In this document: positions 1-6,604 of the stretch, piece by piece
Layout: every line of letters starts with the position of its first letter
Position numbering within the stretch: position 1 is the first letter of the stretch
NCBI GenBank assembly: GCA_002890585.1
Contig: MIQB01000103.1
Location: forward strand, 1 to 6,604
Reading direction: 5' to 3'
DNA: 6,604 bases
Source of the DNA: Tannerella sp. oral taxon 808
Lineage (GTDB): Bacteria; Bacteroidota; Bacteroidia; Bacteroidales; Tannerellaceae
Program-made: the position numbers and the translations under genes
The notes under the pieces: model-generated
Databases searched by the model: none
What the model was told of the DNA's origin: nothing
Seen by the model: only the letters and a program-made list of their open reading frames with translations

Positions 1-3000
1 GTATTGAGGCGTTCGAGGTAAGCGTCGTCGCCAAACTTGATCGTGATCGTATCCATCATGTGGAGCGGATCTTTGCTACCGCGGATATAGTAATGACAAG
101 GTGCGCAATGGATCGTGTCTTTGCAATCGTCGTACTTCAGCTCTACGAACGGGGGTTTGTGACGCATGTGGCCGAACTTCATGATCGGCTTGTCGTTCTT
201 CAGACCGCTCCATGTGGAGAGCTTCGTCTTGTTGCCAATTTTCACAAAGTCGTCGTGGAAGATGAGACTGTCGGCCTTCAGCGTGATCTCCGTGTTGTTG
301 CCCGAGTTCGTCTTCGTATCGAGCGTCATCAAGCCGTACGTCTCAATGACAGGCGACCAGAGCATCACCTTTTGGTTGTGTGCTCGAATGTCGGCATCGT
401 CGTGGAAGGTCATGCGGGAAACGAGGTGCAGGTAGTCACGATCGCAATTTTCGCCGGCGCAGGTGGTGGGGCACTTCGGGATCTCATTGAAGATGTTGAT
501 CGTCCAATTGTTCTTATTGGCTTGCGTCTTCATAAAGAGGCCGTAACCCACAACATTCTCGCCGTGCAGTGTGCCTGTACCCGGCACGGAACCCATACCT
601 GAACCGCGACCACCGCGATACTGCATCTTCTTATATACATCGATGTAATCCGAAGCAACGGCAGCGAAACCGCCCTTGGTAATGGCCTTGCCGCCACCGT
701 CTTTCTCGAAGTCCAGCACGAGGGGGCGCGCTTGGTTCTCAGACTCTACGGCGTCGCAGTGGTAATTCGGACCACAATCGCCACCACTCTTGTAACCGTG
801 TCCCCACTTGGCGCCATAGCCTTCCTTACACTTCTTGAAGTATTTGCTCAGGAAGGGATCGTGGCGGGTGCCCATGTTTTGCAGACCACCGTAGTTCAGC
901 TTGATGTTGTTGTCAGCGCCTACGAAGATGCTACCACTGGCCTCGTGTGCCTTGTACTGGAAGTCTTGCAGGTAGACATTGTTGCGCTCCTCGTCGCAGC
1001 CGCAGATACCCGTCTTCGACAGGTCGCTGAGGTTATCGCGCTGAGCAAGGAAAAGCATGCTGCCGTGAATGGTGTCCACGTTGAAGGGGTCGCGCATATC
1101 GATATCGCCAAAGCGGGTGCGGAAGACGGAGTTACCCGTTGAGCTTGGATCTTGGAAGCTCACATAAGCCCCTTTATTAAAAATGATGTTACCGCGATTA
1201 CCCGCATCTACCGTCAAGTCGCCCTTAGCACCGCGATAAATCAGACCGATATCTTTCGCTGCGGGGGTATTACCACTACTCGGATAAGGCGTAAGGCAAT
1301 GATTTACGCCAGAGATGATACCCGCGTTCTCGTAATACTGCATGGAAATTTCTGGGCGGCTATGGAGGAGGCTATCGCCTGCCGCACCACAACGCCAGAG
1401 GCCAGAGAAGGGGATGCTGATCACTGTCGGGTGATTGCTACCCGTAGCCTGCATTACATCGATGTGGGTAAAGTAGATGTTGCCGCCGTCGGAACGCTTG
1501 CCACTGTCTGGCACGGCATTGCGATCCGTCAACTCTTCCCAACCGGCTTTGATCCAGAGGTGACCCTTCGTATTGCTGGCCGGGATGTTGTAGGTGAAGC
1601 GGTTTAGGTTGTAATCCACCGTTGAAAGTTTTGGATAATCGCAACCAGCTGACGGAGCTTTCTGCGTGATCTTCCACATCAGTGACTGCTGGTTGGCTAC
1701 GTAGTATTTCCAATCGAAACTTGTCGTCCCTCCATCATTGTAGCCGAGGTAGATATCGCCCTTATGCGAGATAATGTCCATCGTATCGCCTGTGGATCCC
1801 TTATCTACATAGTTCACCATGGCCGTCCAGATATGGTTCTCAGCTTTGATCTGCGTCAAGCCGCCATTTGCATTATCGCGTTTGATGTCTACGGAGTCAA
1901 AGAAGTGGATGTTACCGCGGCGACCAGAAGCATTCGCATTCGTAACGACATCGTTACGACTCCATTTATCATGCCGCCAATCCTCAGCGAGGAAGGAGAT
2001 CGTGCTGTCACTCTTGTAGGCAATCGTTACGGGGCGCTCTGTCTGGATATAACCAGCACGCGAGAGCCACGTGAGCGGACCTGCATTCGTGGCATCGCCA
2101 TAGATGAAGTCTACACGACCCATCGTATTGATGTTACGCTCGGCTTCCCACTTGGTAATCGTCTTCGACGTCGGCAGGAGGGTGAAGGTGATCGGTGCCG
2201 GGCGATTGTTATCACACTCCTTATTCGAGATGATATCGTTCTCAGCATAGAGGTGCACCAATGCGCCAGCAGCCTGACCATTCGTCTTTTCCGTGTAGTT
2301 GAAGACGTTCTCAATGTCGATGTTGTTTCTCAGCTTATACTGCTGGCAACCGGCCCACAGCTTGGTCAGGGCGGCGCCATTGTTGCTGCGCTCGATGTCT
2401 ACCTGTGAGTTGGTGAGGATATGGCCATCCCTCGTCTTCAGCAGGATGGTGTCGTTCACATTAGTATCAAACAATGCGCGGCTCTGTCCTGGAATGGATG
2501 GGTTATAGTTGTTACCGATCTCAATGTCGGTACCTGCCCTCCAAACAATACTTGCAGTATCAGAACCTGCCTGTGTCCAATCGAAATGTACCGGATTGTA
2601 GGTCTCAATACTGCCATCGTCTGCCCACCATACGGTGCGTCCTTTCCCAGTCTGCGTGAAGATGATGCCATCACCCAAACTGGTTGATGGAGAGCTCGTG
2701 CCATAATACGTCTTGATATCCTTCTTGGCATACCATGTCATATTGCCATCTCCAGAATTCTCAAATGTGGTTTTGCTGCGGGTCGAGATATTGCCACTTT
2801 GCGCATGCCAAATCATGTTTCCCTTGCCATCGTTCTTGAACAAGACGGAATGTTTGTCTCCTGCATCTGCTCCGCTTGCGGTGTAATGCGTCAAAATGCT
2901 GTCGCAAGCGAACCACTCCATATTAGAGATGTTGGCATTTGCATTGTTCTCAAACTCTGTTTTGCTGCCTACACGGATATCTTTACCAGCCTGCCAAGCC

Positions 3001-5831
3001 ATCAGGCCTGCATTAGGTGTAGTGCGTTCGAAACGCACGAGCTGCGGTGCACTGTTGCCCGAACCGTTGCCAGTAATGATGTTTTTACGAGCATTCCAAA
3101 TCGTTGTGCCGCCAGTACCCGGATTGCCTGTGCCTATCGTACTGTTCGTAAACGTCTTCTTACCTGAAGCATTGATGTCGCCTATGGCCAGCCAGCGAGT
3201 ATTACCCGTTGTGCCTTCTTGTGTGAATGTGAAAGGGACTGCCGAATTATTGTCTTCTATAATATTTCCACTGGCTGTCCACTCCATATTTCCAGTACTA
3301 CTTGAACCAGACTTCCACACAACAGAAGATCCTGACGGTAGCTTGATGTTGATGTCTCGCCCTGTCAGCCACCTCAAATGACCTGTTCCATTTGTCCCAA
3401 TCTCCCAATTAGCGATCAGTTTGGCCTCAGAGTGGATGTCATTCTTCGCTTCCCAAATCATACTGGTGGCGTTCGCTGCAGCCGTACTGGCTGTCTTCCA
3501 GTTTGCCGTTACGGTGGCGCCCGAAGGGAATATGATGTCATTTCCGGCCAACCATCTCATCGCGCCTGTATTAGTAGTTGCATCGGCTTCCCAATTAGCG
3601 GTCAGGTTGTTTGTGCTTTGCACTTCAATATTATGCCCTGCTTGCCAGAAAGCATCGCCTTTACTACTGGCTGTTTCCTTTTTCCAAGTGACGGTGCCTT
3701 GCGGAAGGATGTCATGCCCTGCTATCCACGACATGACGCCTTCGCCCTTATTCGTCCAAGTGTAGGTGTTCTGTTTTTTTACCTCAATGTCATTTGCTGC
3801 CTGCCAGCGAGCATTGCTTTTACCTGTCAAAGTCACCGTACTCGTGGTTTGAGAACTACCATTTGCGCTGATGATATTACCCGAAGCCGCAAAGTCGGTG
3901 AAGCATATAGTAGTGAATTTAATGCCGCCCAATCCCGCTGTAAACTGTTGGCTGTTGACATCTGCTCCCGGAGGAATTGTGTTCAGGAATTTCTTTTCCT
4001 TCGGATCACCACACCACGAATAATTACCCGCGCAAGTGTTACCCCAGTTGATTGTGGATGCTGCATTAAAAATAGGAGTCGCATCATGTCCGCCTCCATA
4101 AGCAAAGACACCGTAAGAAGAACCATCCTGTGTGCTCTCGCCTTCATAAGTCTCGTTTGCATTCAATTCCACATCGCCACCAGCCAGTGTAGCGACTCCC
4201 TTGCTTGCTGACTCGATTTTCACGTGAAGAGGAACTGAAATCTTCAATGTCGTCTTCGCCATGATCAAGAAGTTGCCATCGCCCTGCAGCGTGGGTGAAT
4301 AGGGTCTCTGCATATCCAAACTAGCGTTCGTATTGAAGAGCTGCAGTGCACCCTTTTTTATCTGATTTGGCAAGTTCAGGCTCGGGAGTATCGTAATATC
4401 CGTAGCGGTTCTTGTCTGATAGTTACCCACATTGGCTGTACCTGCCTTAGGGATACATGTACCCGTATAAACTGCATAGCCCGAGACCGCAAAGCCATTG
4501 GCTGTACCTGGATGTGCATGTGAGCCATCAGAAGCCGTGACTGTCATATTCCCTTGCGAGGTAGAGTTCGTCCCACCTCCGATCAGGAATGTACCGCCAT
4601 CGCCATGCGTTACCAAAGGCTTATCCAGCTGCTCATTGATGCCGAATACGGCGTCTTGGCCTAAGGTATCGTTGGGAGCATCACTTCCATTGCTATTATA
4701 TACAATGTTGGTAAGTCGAACATCCTTATCGTTCATCAATGTGTAAAAAGTAGAGGGTAATTTAAGGTAGAACTTTTTGCCATTACCGTTCGTCCCATCT
4801 GCTGCAATACTTGCTCCTGCTCCATCCGTTCCTTCCAAACGAATATTTGAAGCGGCCCTCACAACAATCTCAGCATCTACATATCCCCCCAGATTATTGT
4901 CGGAAGTAGACCATCTCACTTTTTCATAATTGATAGAATTACTCTTTGTCCCATAAGCTGCATTATCAGGAAAAGACTCCCAAACTGGAGTAGAATAAGA
5001 TCCTCCAGAACAATGGACTTTTGGTTTCCTCCAATCAAAAGCAGCGGTAAGAGTACAGTCGCTATTTGGGACGAATTCTGTATTATAAAAATACCATGGA
5101 TTAGGCTTAAAGTAAAACTGCTGTAACCACCAAGGACGATCTGTAGTCTTAGAGCTTGCGTCAATGGTTATGCTGGTTCTTCGTGTATAAGTTGGATTAA
5201 CATCATCTGCTATAGCAGAGAAGTTGTCAGGGACTGACGGTGCGTTTACAGTAACACTCACCTCAGGACAACTATTCCATACTTCCCACGAATGGGCGTA
5301 GTGCCAATTCCCATTCCCATCTTTATATTGTCCTTGGTGAGTCGAATTATTATGAGGGCAATTTGACTGAACATCCAGATTTTCCACTCTGGAGGATACA
5401 GAGATCGCAGCTCTTTTTCTCCCATGAGTAATATTCGCATTACTAACTCGGTGTCCCACATGGTTCGTCGTACCGCCGACTGTAATGCGTCCATTGTCTA
5501 CATGAAAGCCTTGGTTTGTTGTATTCCACAGCCCCGTATTTTTACTATCAATCGGTACTGACTTTGGATAAAGTGTTCCTGACTCTCCAGGGCCATAGTT
5601 ATTTTCAACAGTAAAGCTAGTCGTCACCGTAGCTCCTCCTGAGCAACATATAGCCCCACTGGCATTAGCATCAATACTTCCACCAATACCCCCTCTCAGC
5701 TGCGCCCTTTCCAAGTCTCGCGGGTTCTTATACATCTGCCCCCACGCTACTCCCCCGCTTGAGCCGAAGAGGAGGAGGGCCACCGCTACGGCGATAAGGT
5801 GTTTAACTACACTGTGTTTTGTTTTTTCCAT
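1..5831 (-). CDS. Giant exported repeat protein, probable beta-solenoid surface adhesin (3' end outside window)
   Basis: An open frame of 1,943 codons runs from the ATG at 5831 to the left edge with no stop or frameshift. I do not recognise a named family. Residues 1-31 form a signal peptide, so the product is exported. Residues 32 to about 640 are Gly/Asn/Thr/Ser-rich with an aromatic-rich patch near 233-250 (PWWLQQFYF) and a CC pair at 62-63. Residues about 670-1105 hold some fifteen W-x-A-x-x-D-I repeats. Residues about 1105-1943 keep looser rung-like motifs (RGNIHF 1305, KGDIYLG 1357, GGNIYF 1449, RGNIIF 1546, FGDIDM 1574) and cysteine clusters at 1610/1612, 1668-1692, 1787-1796 and 1903-1912. 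The pattern resembles secreted beta-solenoid adhesins; in Bacteroidota such proteins often end in a type IX secretion C-terminal domain, which cannot be seen here. The start at 5831 places the charged n-region directly before the hydrophobic core. An in-frame ATG at 5891 would add 20 residues and spoil that signal peptide. No Shine-Dalgarno site is visible. The function as an adhesin is inferred; the coding assignment is firm. Confidence 0.93.
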   Translation of the reverse strand, partial: MEKTKHSVVKHLIAVAVALLLFGSSGGVAWGQMYKNPRDLERAQLRGGIGGSIDANASGAICCSGGATVTTSFTVENNYGPGESGTLYPKSVPIDSKNTGLWNTTNQGFHVDNGRITVGGTTNHVGHRVSNANITHGRKRAAISVSSRVENLDVQSNCPHNNSTHQGQYKDGNGNWHYAHSWEVWNSCPEVSVTVNAPSVPDNFSAIADDVNPTYTRRTSITIDASSKTTDRPWWLQQFYFKPNPWYFYNTEFVPNSDCTLTAAFDWRKPKVHCSGGSYSTPVWESFPDNAAYGTKSNSINYEKVRWSTSDNNLGGYVDAEIVVRAASNIRLEGTDGAGASIAADGTNGNGKKFYLKLPSTFYTLMNDKDVRLTNIVYNSNGSDAPNDTLGQDAVFGINEQLDKPLVTHGDGGTFLIGGGTNSTSQGNMTVTASDGSHAHPGTANGFAVSGYAVYTGTCIPKAGTANVGNYQTRTATDITILPSLNLPNQIKKGALQLFNTNASLDMQRPYSPTLQGDGNFLIMAKTTLKISVPLHVKIESASKGVATLAGGDVELNANETYEGESTQDGSSYGVFAYGGGHDATPIFNAASTINWGNTCAGNYSWCGDPKEKKFLNTIPPGADVNSQQFTAGLGGIKFTTICFTDFAASGNIISANGSSQTTSTVTLTGKSNARWQAANDIEVKKQNTYTWTNKGEGVMSWIAGHDILPQGTVTWKKETASSKGDAFWQAGHNIEVQSTNNLTANWEADATTNTGAMRWLAGNDIIFPSGATVTANWKTASTAAANATSMIWEAKNDIHSEAKLIANWEIGTNGTGHLRWLTGRDINIKLPSGSSVVWKSGSSSTGNMEWTASGNIIEDNNSAVPFTFTQEGTTGNTRWLAIGDINASGKKTFTNSTIGTGNPGTGGTTIWNARKNIITGNGSGNSAPQLVRFERTTPNAGLMAWQAGKDIRVGSKTEFENNANANISNMEWFACDSILTHYTASGADAGDKHSVLFKNDGKGNMIWHAQSGNISTRSKTTFENSGDGNMTWYAKKDIKTYYGTSSPSTSLGDGIIFTQTGKGRTVWWADDGSIETYNPVHFDWTQAGSDTASIVWRAGTDIEIGNNYNPSIPGQSRALFDTNVNDTILLKTRDGHILTNSQVDIERSNNGAALTKLWAGCQQYKLRNNIDIENVFNYTEKTNGQAAGALVHLYAENDIISNKECDNNRPAPITFTLLPTSKTITKWEAERNINTMGRVDFIYGDATNAGPLTWLSRAGYIQTERPVTIAYKSDSTISFLAEDWRHDKWSRNDVVTNANASGRRGNIHFFDSVDIKRDNANGGLTQIKAENHIWTAMVNYVDKGSTGDTMDIISHKGDIYLGYNDGGTTSFDWKYYVANQQSLMWKITQKAPSAGCDYPKLSTVDYNLNRFTYNIPASNTKGHLWIKAGWEELTDRNAVPDSGKRSDGGNIYFTHIDVMQATGSNHPTVISIPFSGLWRCGAAGDSLLHSRPEISMQYYENAGIISGVNHCLTPYPSSGNTPAAKDIGLIYRGAKGDLTVDAGNRGNIIFNKGAYVSFQDPSSTGNSVFRTRFGDIDMRDPFNVDTIHGSMLFLAQRDNLSDLSKTGICGCDEERNNVYLQDFQYKAHEASGSIFVGADNNIKLNYGGLQNMGTRHDPFLSKYFKKCKEGYGAKWGHGYKSGGDCGPNYHCDAVESENQARPLVLDFEKDGGGKAITKGGFAAVASDYIDVYKKMQYRGGRGSGMGSVPGTGTLHGENVVGYGLFMKTQANKNNWTINIFNEIPKCPTTCAGENCDRDYLHLVSRMTFHDDADIRAHNQKVMLWSPVIETYGLMTLDTKTNSGNNTEITLKADSLIFHDDFVKIGNKTKLSTWSGLKNDKPIMKFGHMRHKPPFVELKYDDCKDTIHCAPCHYYIRGSKDPLHMMDTITIKFGDDAYLERLN
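2523..3824 (-). repeat. Run of about 15 protein repeats of ~30 residues, core W-x-A-x-x-[DN]-I
   Basis: The core tryptophans lie at residues 676, 702, 729, 760, 793, 821, 851, 880, 912, 946, 973, 1008, 1033, 1068 and 1097, with spacings of 25-35 and a mean of about 30. Typical cores are RWQAANDIEV, MSWIAGHDIL, MRWLAGNDII, MAWQAGKDIR, MTWYAKKDIK and VWRAGTDIEI. Many units carry a second strand-like segment between cores (VTWKKE, TANWEA, VVWKSG, TFENSG) and a G-x-G-N-M lead-in. A weaker forerunner without Trp, FAASGNI, is at 647-653. At the DNA level the copies have mostly diverged, although 2758-2779 and 2947-2968 still match at 18 of 22 positions. The regular length and alternating hydrophobic pattern suggest one or two beta-strands per unit in a solenoid; that fold is inferred. 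Confidence 0.85.
5739..5831 (-). other. Signal peptide of the giant protein (residues 1-31)
   Basis: The n-region MEKTKHSVVKH is basic. It is followed by the hydrophobic core LIAVAVALLLF and a small-residue c-region GSSGGVAWG. Cleavage after A29-W30-G31 satisfies the -3/-1 rule and leaves Q32 as the mature N-terminus. Glutamine directly after the cleavage site is the known preference in Bacteroidota, where it can be cyclised to pyroglutamate. There is no lipobox cysteine, so this is a type I signal and not a lipoprotein signal. The exact cut is inferred. Confidence 0.85.
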
Positions 5832-5853
5832 AATGTCGCATTTATTAAAGTGA

Positions 5854-5861
5854 GAAATATA
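5854..5861 (-). promoter_or_regulatory. Weak alternative -7 element close to the start codon
   Basis: The minus strand reads TATATTTC, seven of eight positions of TAnnTTTG, about 22 bases before the ATG. No TTTG lies at the right distance upstream, where the sequence is C-rich, and the leader would be only some 15 nt. I list it as a competitor to the distant promoter and consider it less likely. Confidence 0.15.
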
Positions 5862-5961
5862 GGAGAGGGGGAGGTGAGCTGAGATGGACATGGCTATGCC
5901 CGCACTTGGCTTGCTTCCCTCTCTCCGGTTAATTAATTGGTTGTTCGGATTTATCTCAGGG

Positions 5962-6004
5962 GCGGAGTGAGGGCAAGGCTTCCACAATAGCCTTTCCGCT
6001 CCGC
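5962..6004. repeat. Nested hairpin carrying the GGCTTCCACAAT motif, copy 1
   Basis: AAGGCT (5975-5980) pairs with AGCCTT (5989-5994) around an 8-nt loop. An outer GCGGAG (5962-5967) can pair with CTCCGC (5999-6004). The motif GGCTTCCACAAT (5977-5988) recurs exactly at 6135-6146. This suggests a dispersed intergenic repeat within the predicted leader. Confidence 0.5.
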
Positions 6005-6054
6005 GCACCCCTAATCCTTATAAAATGGAGACTGCACGCACACAACTCACGTGA

Positions 6055-6063
6055 GGGGGGGGG
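6055..6063. repeat. G9 homopolymer tract in the predicted leader
   Basis: Nine consecutive G on the plus strand (C9 in the predicted transcript) lie 224 bases before the start codon. The tract follows directly on a perfect 10-bp palindrome, CTCACGTGAG (6046-6055, sharing one base), and touches the left arm of the REP-like hairpin. Tracts of this length are prone to slipped-strand length change during replication. Being non-coding, a change would act on leader structure or transcription and not on reading frame. Confidence 0.8.
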
Positions 6064-6103
6064 TACGGGGCGAACGCACACATCGGAAATGGTTCGCCCC
6101 TAC
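6063..6103. repeat. REP-like palindromic element
   Basis: GGGGCGAAC (6067-6075) pairs perfectly with GTTCGCCCC (6092-6100) across a 16-nt loop. With C6066 bulged out, GTA (6063-6065) also pairs with TAC (6101-6103), giving a 12-bp stem. GGGGCGAAC/GTTCGCCCC palindromes are a recurring type of dispersed intergenic repeat in bacterial genomes. It lies inside the predicted leader, where the RNA form would make a strong hairpin. There is no U-tract, so it is not a standard intrinsic terminator. Confidence 0.65.
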
Positions 6104-6134
6104 ACCCACCACACGCCTTCTTTACGTGGGGAGG

Positions 6135-6149
6135 GGCTTCCACAATGCC
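6135..6149. repeat. GGCTTCCACAAT motif, copy 2
   Basis: This is an exact 12-bp copy of 5977-5988, again followed by GCC so that GGC and GCC can pair around the same loop (TTCCACAAT). The stem is shorter than in copy 1. The two copies flank the REP-like palindrome and one G9 tract. Confidence 0.5.
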
Positions 6150-6301
6150 ACTCCTTTTGAAGGTGGGTGCGCTCTGTCTCCTTTTTTTGAGGGGAAATAG
6201 AAATATTGAAATCACAGGGATGGCGGGGGCTCGCTTGCCTGCCGCGGGGTGGGGGTTAATCTCGCCTTTTGTCCTATGAGAAAAGAGAGGTTTAACGGGG
6301 G

Positions 6302-6334
6302 CAAATTTAAAGTGATGTTTATAACAGAAACAAA
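6302..6334 (-). promoter_or_regulatory. Predicted Bacteroidetes-type promoter (TTTG, 21 bp, TAAATTTG)
   Basis: On the minus strand TTTG (6334-6331) is followed after 21 bp by TAAATTTG (6309-6302). This fits the -33 TTTG and -7 TAnnTTTG pattern of the primary sigma factor in Bacteroides and relatives, with an exact -7 match and a spacing in the range I would accept. Transcription would start near 6295-6298 and run towards the giant gene, leaving a leader of about 460 nt. No other gene lies between, so this gene is the natural target. The match is short and could be chance in AT-rich sequence. Confidence 0.5.
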
Positions 6335-6442
6335 TCTTTCTGTAAGAGAATAGAGAATAAATGACCAACAGGGGCGGGCAGCGAGGAATAATCCATGATC
6401 AATGGGGCACCCTCGTAGGGATAGGAGGGGTGATTATTGATC

Positions 6443-6468
6443 AATTATCAATGAATAATTATCAATGA
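6443..6468. repeat. AT-rich 14-bp direct repeat
   Basis: AATTATCAATGA occurs at 6443-6454 and 6457-6468, a 14-bp period. Just to the left is a perfect palindrome, ATTGATCAAT (6436-6445). The block sits between AGGAGGGG (6424-6430 area) and a G9 tract. Its role is unknown; it could be a DNA-bending or protein-binding site, or simply decaying simple sequence. Confidence 0.6.
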
Positions 6469-6474
6469 TTAGGA

Positions 6475-6483
6475 GGGGGGGGG
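6475..6483. repeat. Second G9 homopolymer tract
   Basis: Nine consecutive G follow the AT-rich repeat block. The length is identical to the tract at 6055-6063. It lies upstream of the predicted promoter, so if variable it would more likely affect promoter activity, or an unseen gene to the right, than the leader of the giant gene. Confidence 0.8.
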
Positions 6484-6531
6484 CTTACTCGGGCGGTGCT
6501 GCACTTTGCCCAGGGCTAAGATGGGGAGGTT

Positions 6532-6604
6532 GCCAATTGGCGGTAAGCTCCGCGCGCCAGTTTTTAATCTCCGCCAATTGGCGGTAAGCCCCGCGCGTCA
6601 GTTT
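6532..6604. repeat. 41-bp tandem repeat, two copies visible, continues past the right edge
   Basis: Copies begin at 6532 and 6573 with GCCAATTGGCGGTAAGC. The 32 bases that can be compared differ at only two positions. The second copy contains a perfect 14-bp palindrome, CCGCCAATTGGCGG (6571-6584). The whole unit is conserved apart from about 7 bases, so this is a tandem repeat and not a repeat-spacer array. On the minus strand the frame ending in TAA at 6487-6485 is open to the edge for 39 codons, but 41 is not a multiple of three and another frame is open for most of its length too, so I do not call a gene. Confidence 0.75.

Larger units (their letters stand above)
5832..6604. other. Repeat-rich region upstream of the giant gene, no convincing gene
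   Basis: No open frame here looks coding. The region holds a predicted minus-strand promoter, two G9 tracts, a REP-like palindrome, a 12-bp motif repeated in two hairpins, AT-rich 14-bp repeats and a 41-bp tandem repeat at the edge. Base composition swings from G-rich to AT-rich over short distances, unlike the coding part. I see no tRNA, rRNA, CRISPR array or insertion-sequence ends. The part next to the start codon (5832-5960) is largely featureless apart from a TTAATTAA palindrome at 5929-5936. Confidence 0.75.

Noticed and set aside
60..4211. Long plus-strand ORFs, for example 60-602, 1764-2408 and 3378-4211
   Set aside because: Their codons are exactly in register with the minus-strand gene. 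They stay open because that gene uses few TTA, CTA and TCA codons. Their translations lack any coherent repeat or domain, while the minus strand gives signal peptide and repeats.
5832..5891. Alternative in-frame start at 5891
   Set aside because: It would add 20 residues before a signal peptide that is already complete from the start at 5831.
6063..6103. Intrinsic terminator
   Set aside because: The stem is strong but on neither strand is it followed by a T-run, and on the minus strand it would sit between the predicted promoter and the gene.
6018..6368. Minus-strand ORF of 116 codons upstream of the giant gene
   Set aside because: It spans the REP-like palindrome, the G9 tract and one hairpin motif and would have to translate them. 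Its predicted protein is a low-complexity mix of Pro, Lys and aromatic residues without a recognisable domain, and the predicted promoter lies inside it.
6485..6604. Minus-strand 3' end of a gene (39 open codons ending in TAA)
   Set aside because: The open stretch is short, lies mostly in the 41-bp repeat, and a second minus frame is almost as open. It cannot be told from chance without sequence to the right.
6532..6604. CRISPR array
   Set aside because: Nearly the whole 41-bp unit is conserved, leaving only about 7 bases between copies, too short for spacers.

Overview
The window is dominated by one very large gene on the minus strand. It starts at 5831 and is still open at base 1, giving 1,943 codons without a stop, and its 3' end lies outside the window. 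I followed the whole minus frame line by line and found no internal stop and no frameshift. Because the gene has no stop in the window, listings of closed ORFs miss it and show only its shadows on the plus strand.

The product starts with a good Sec signal peptide whose most likely cleavage leaves an N-terminal glutamine. It is rich in Gly, Asn, Thr and Ser. An N-terminal region of about 640 residues shows no obvious short repeat. Next comes a run of about fifteen degenerate repeats of roughly 30 residues with a W-x-A-x-x-D-I core (residues about 670 to 1105). A longer, more divergent region follows, with scattered G-[DN]-I motifs and, towards the window edge, clusters of cysteines. I read it as an exported or surface-displayed beta-solenoid, adhesin-like protein. 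I do not recognise a named family.

The other 773 bases (5832-6604) hold no convincing gene. They form a repeat-rich 5' region: a close match to the Bacteroidetes promoter pattern (TTTG, 21 bp, TAAATTTG) on the minus strand at 6302-6334, two identical G9 tracts, a palindromic REP-like element, a 12-bp repeated hairpin-loop motif, AT-rich 14-bp repeats and a 41-bp tandem repeat running off the right edge. If the promoter is real, the gene has a leader of roughly 460 nt containing one G9 tract and the hairpins, so length variation or structure there could affect expression.

The promoter type, the glutamine after the signal peptide, the very large repetitive exported protein, the intermediate GC and the absence of an obvious Shine-Dalgarno site all point to Bacteroidota, probably Bacteroidales. 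An oral Tannerella or Porphyromonas-like genome is my best guess, but this is inference from style and not from a matched gene.
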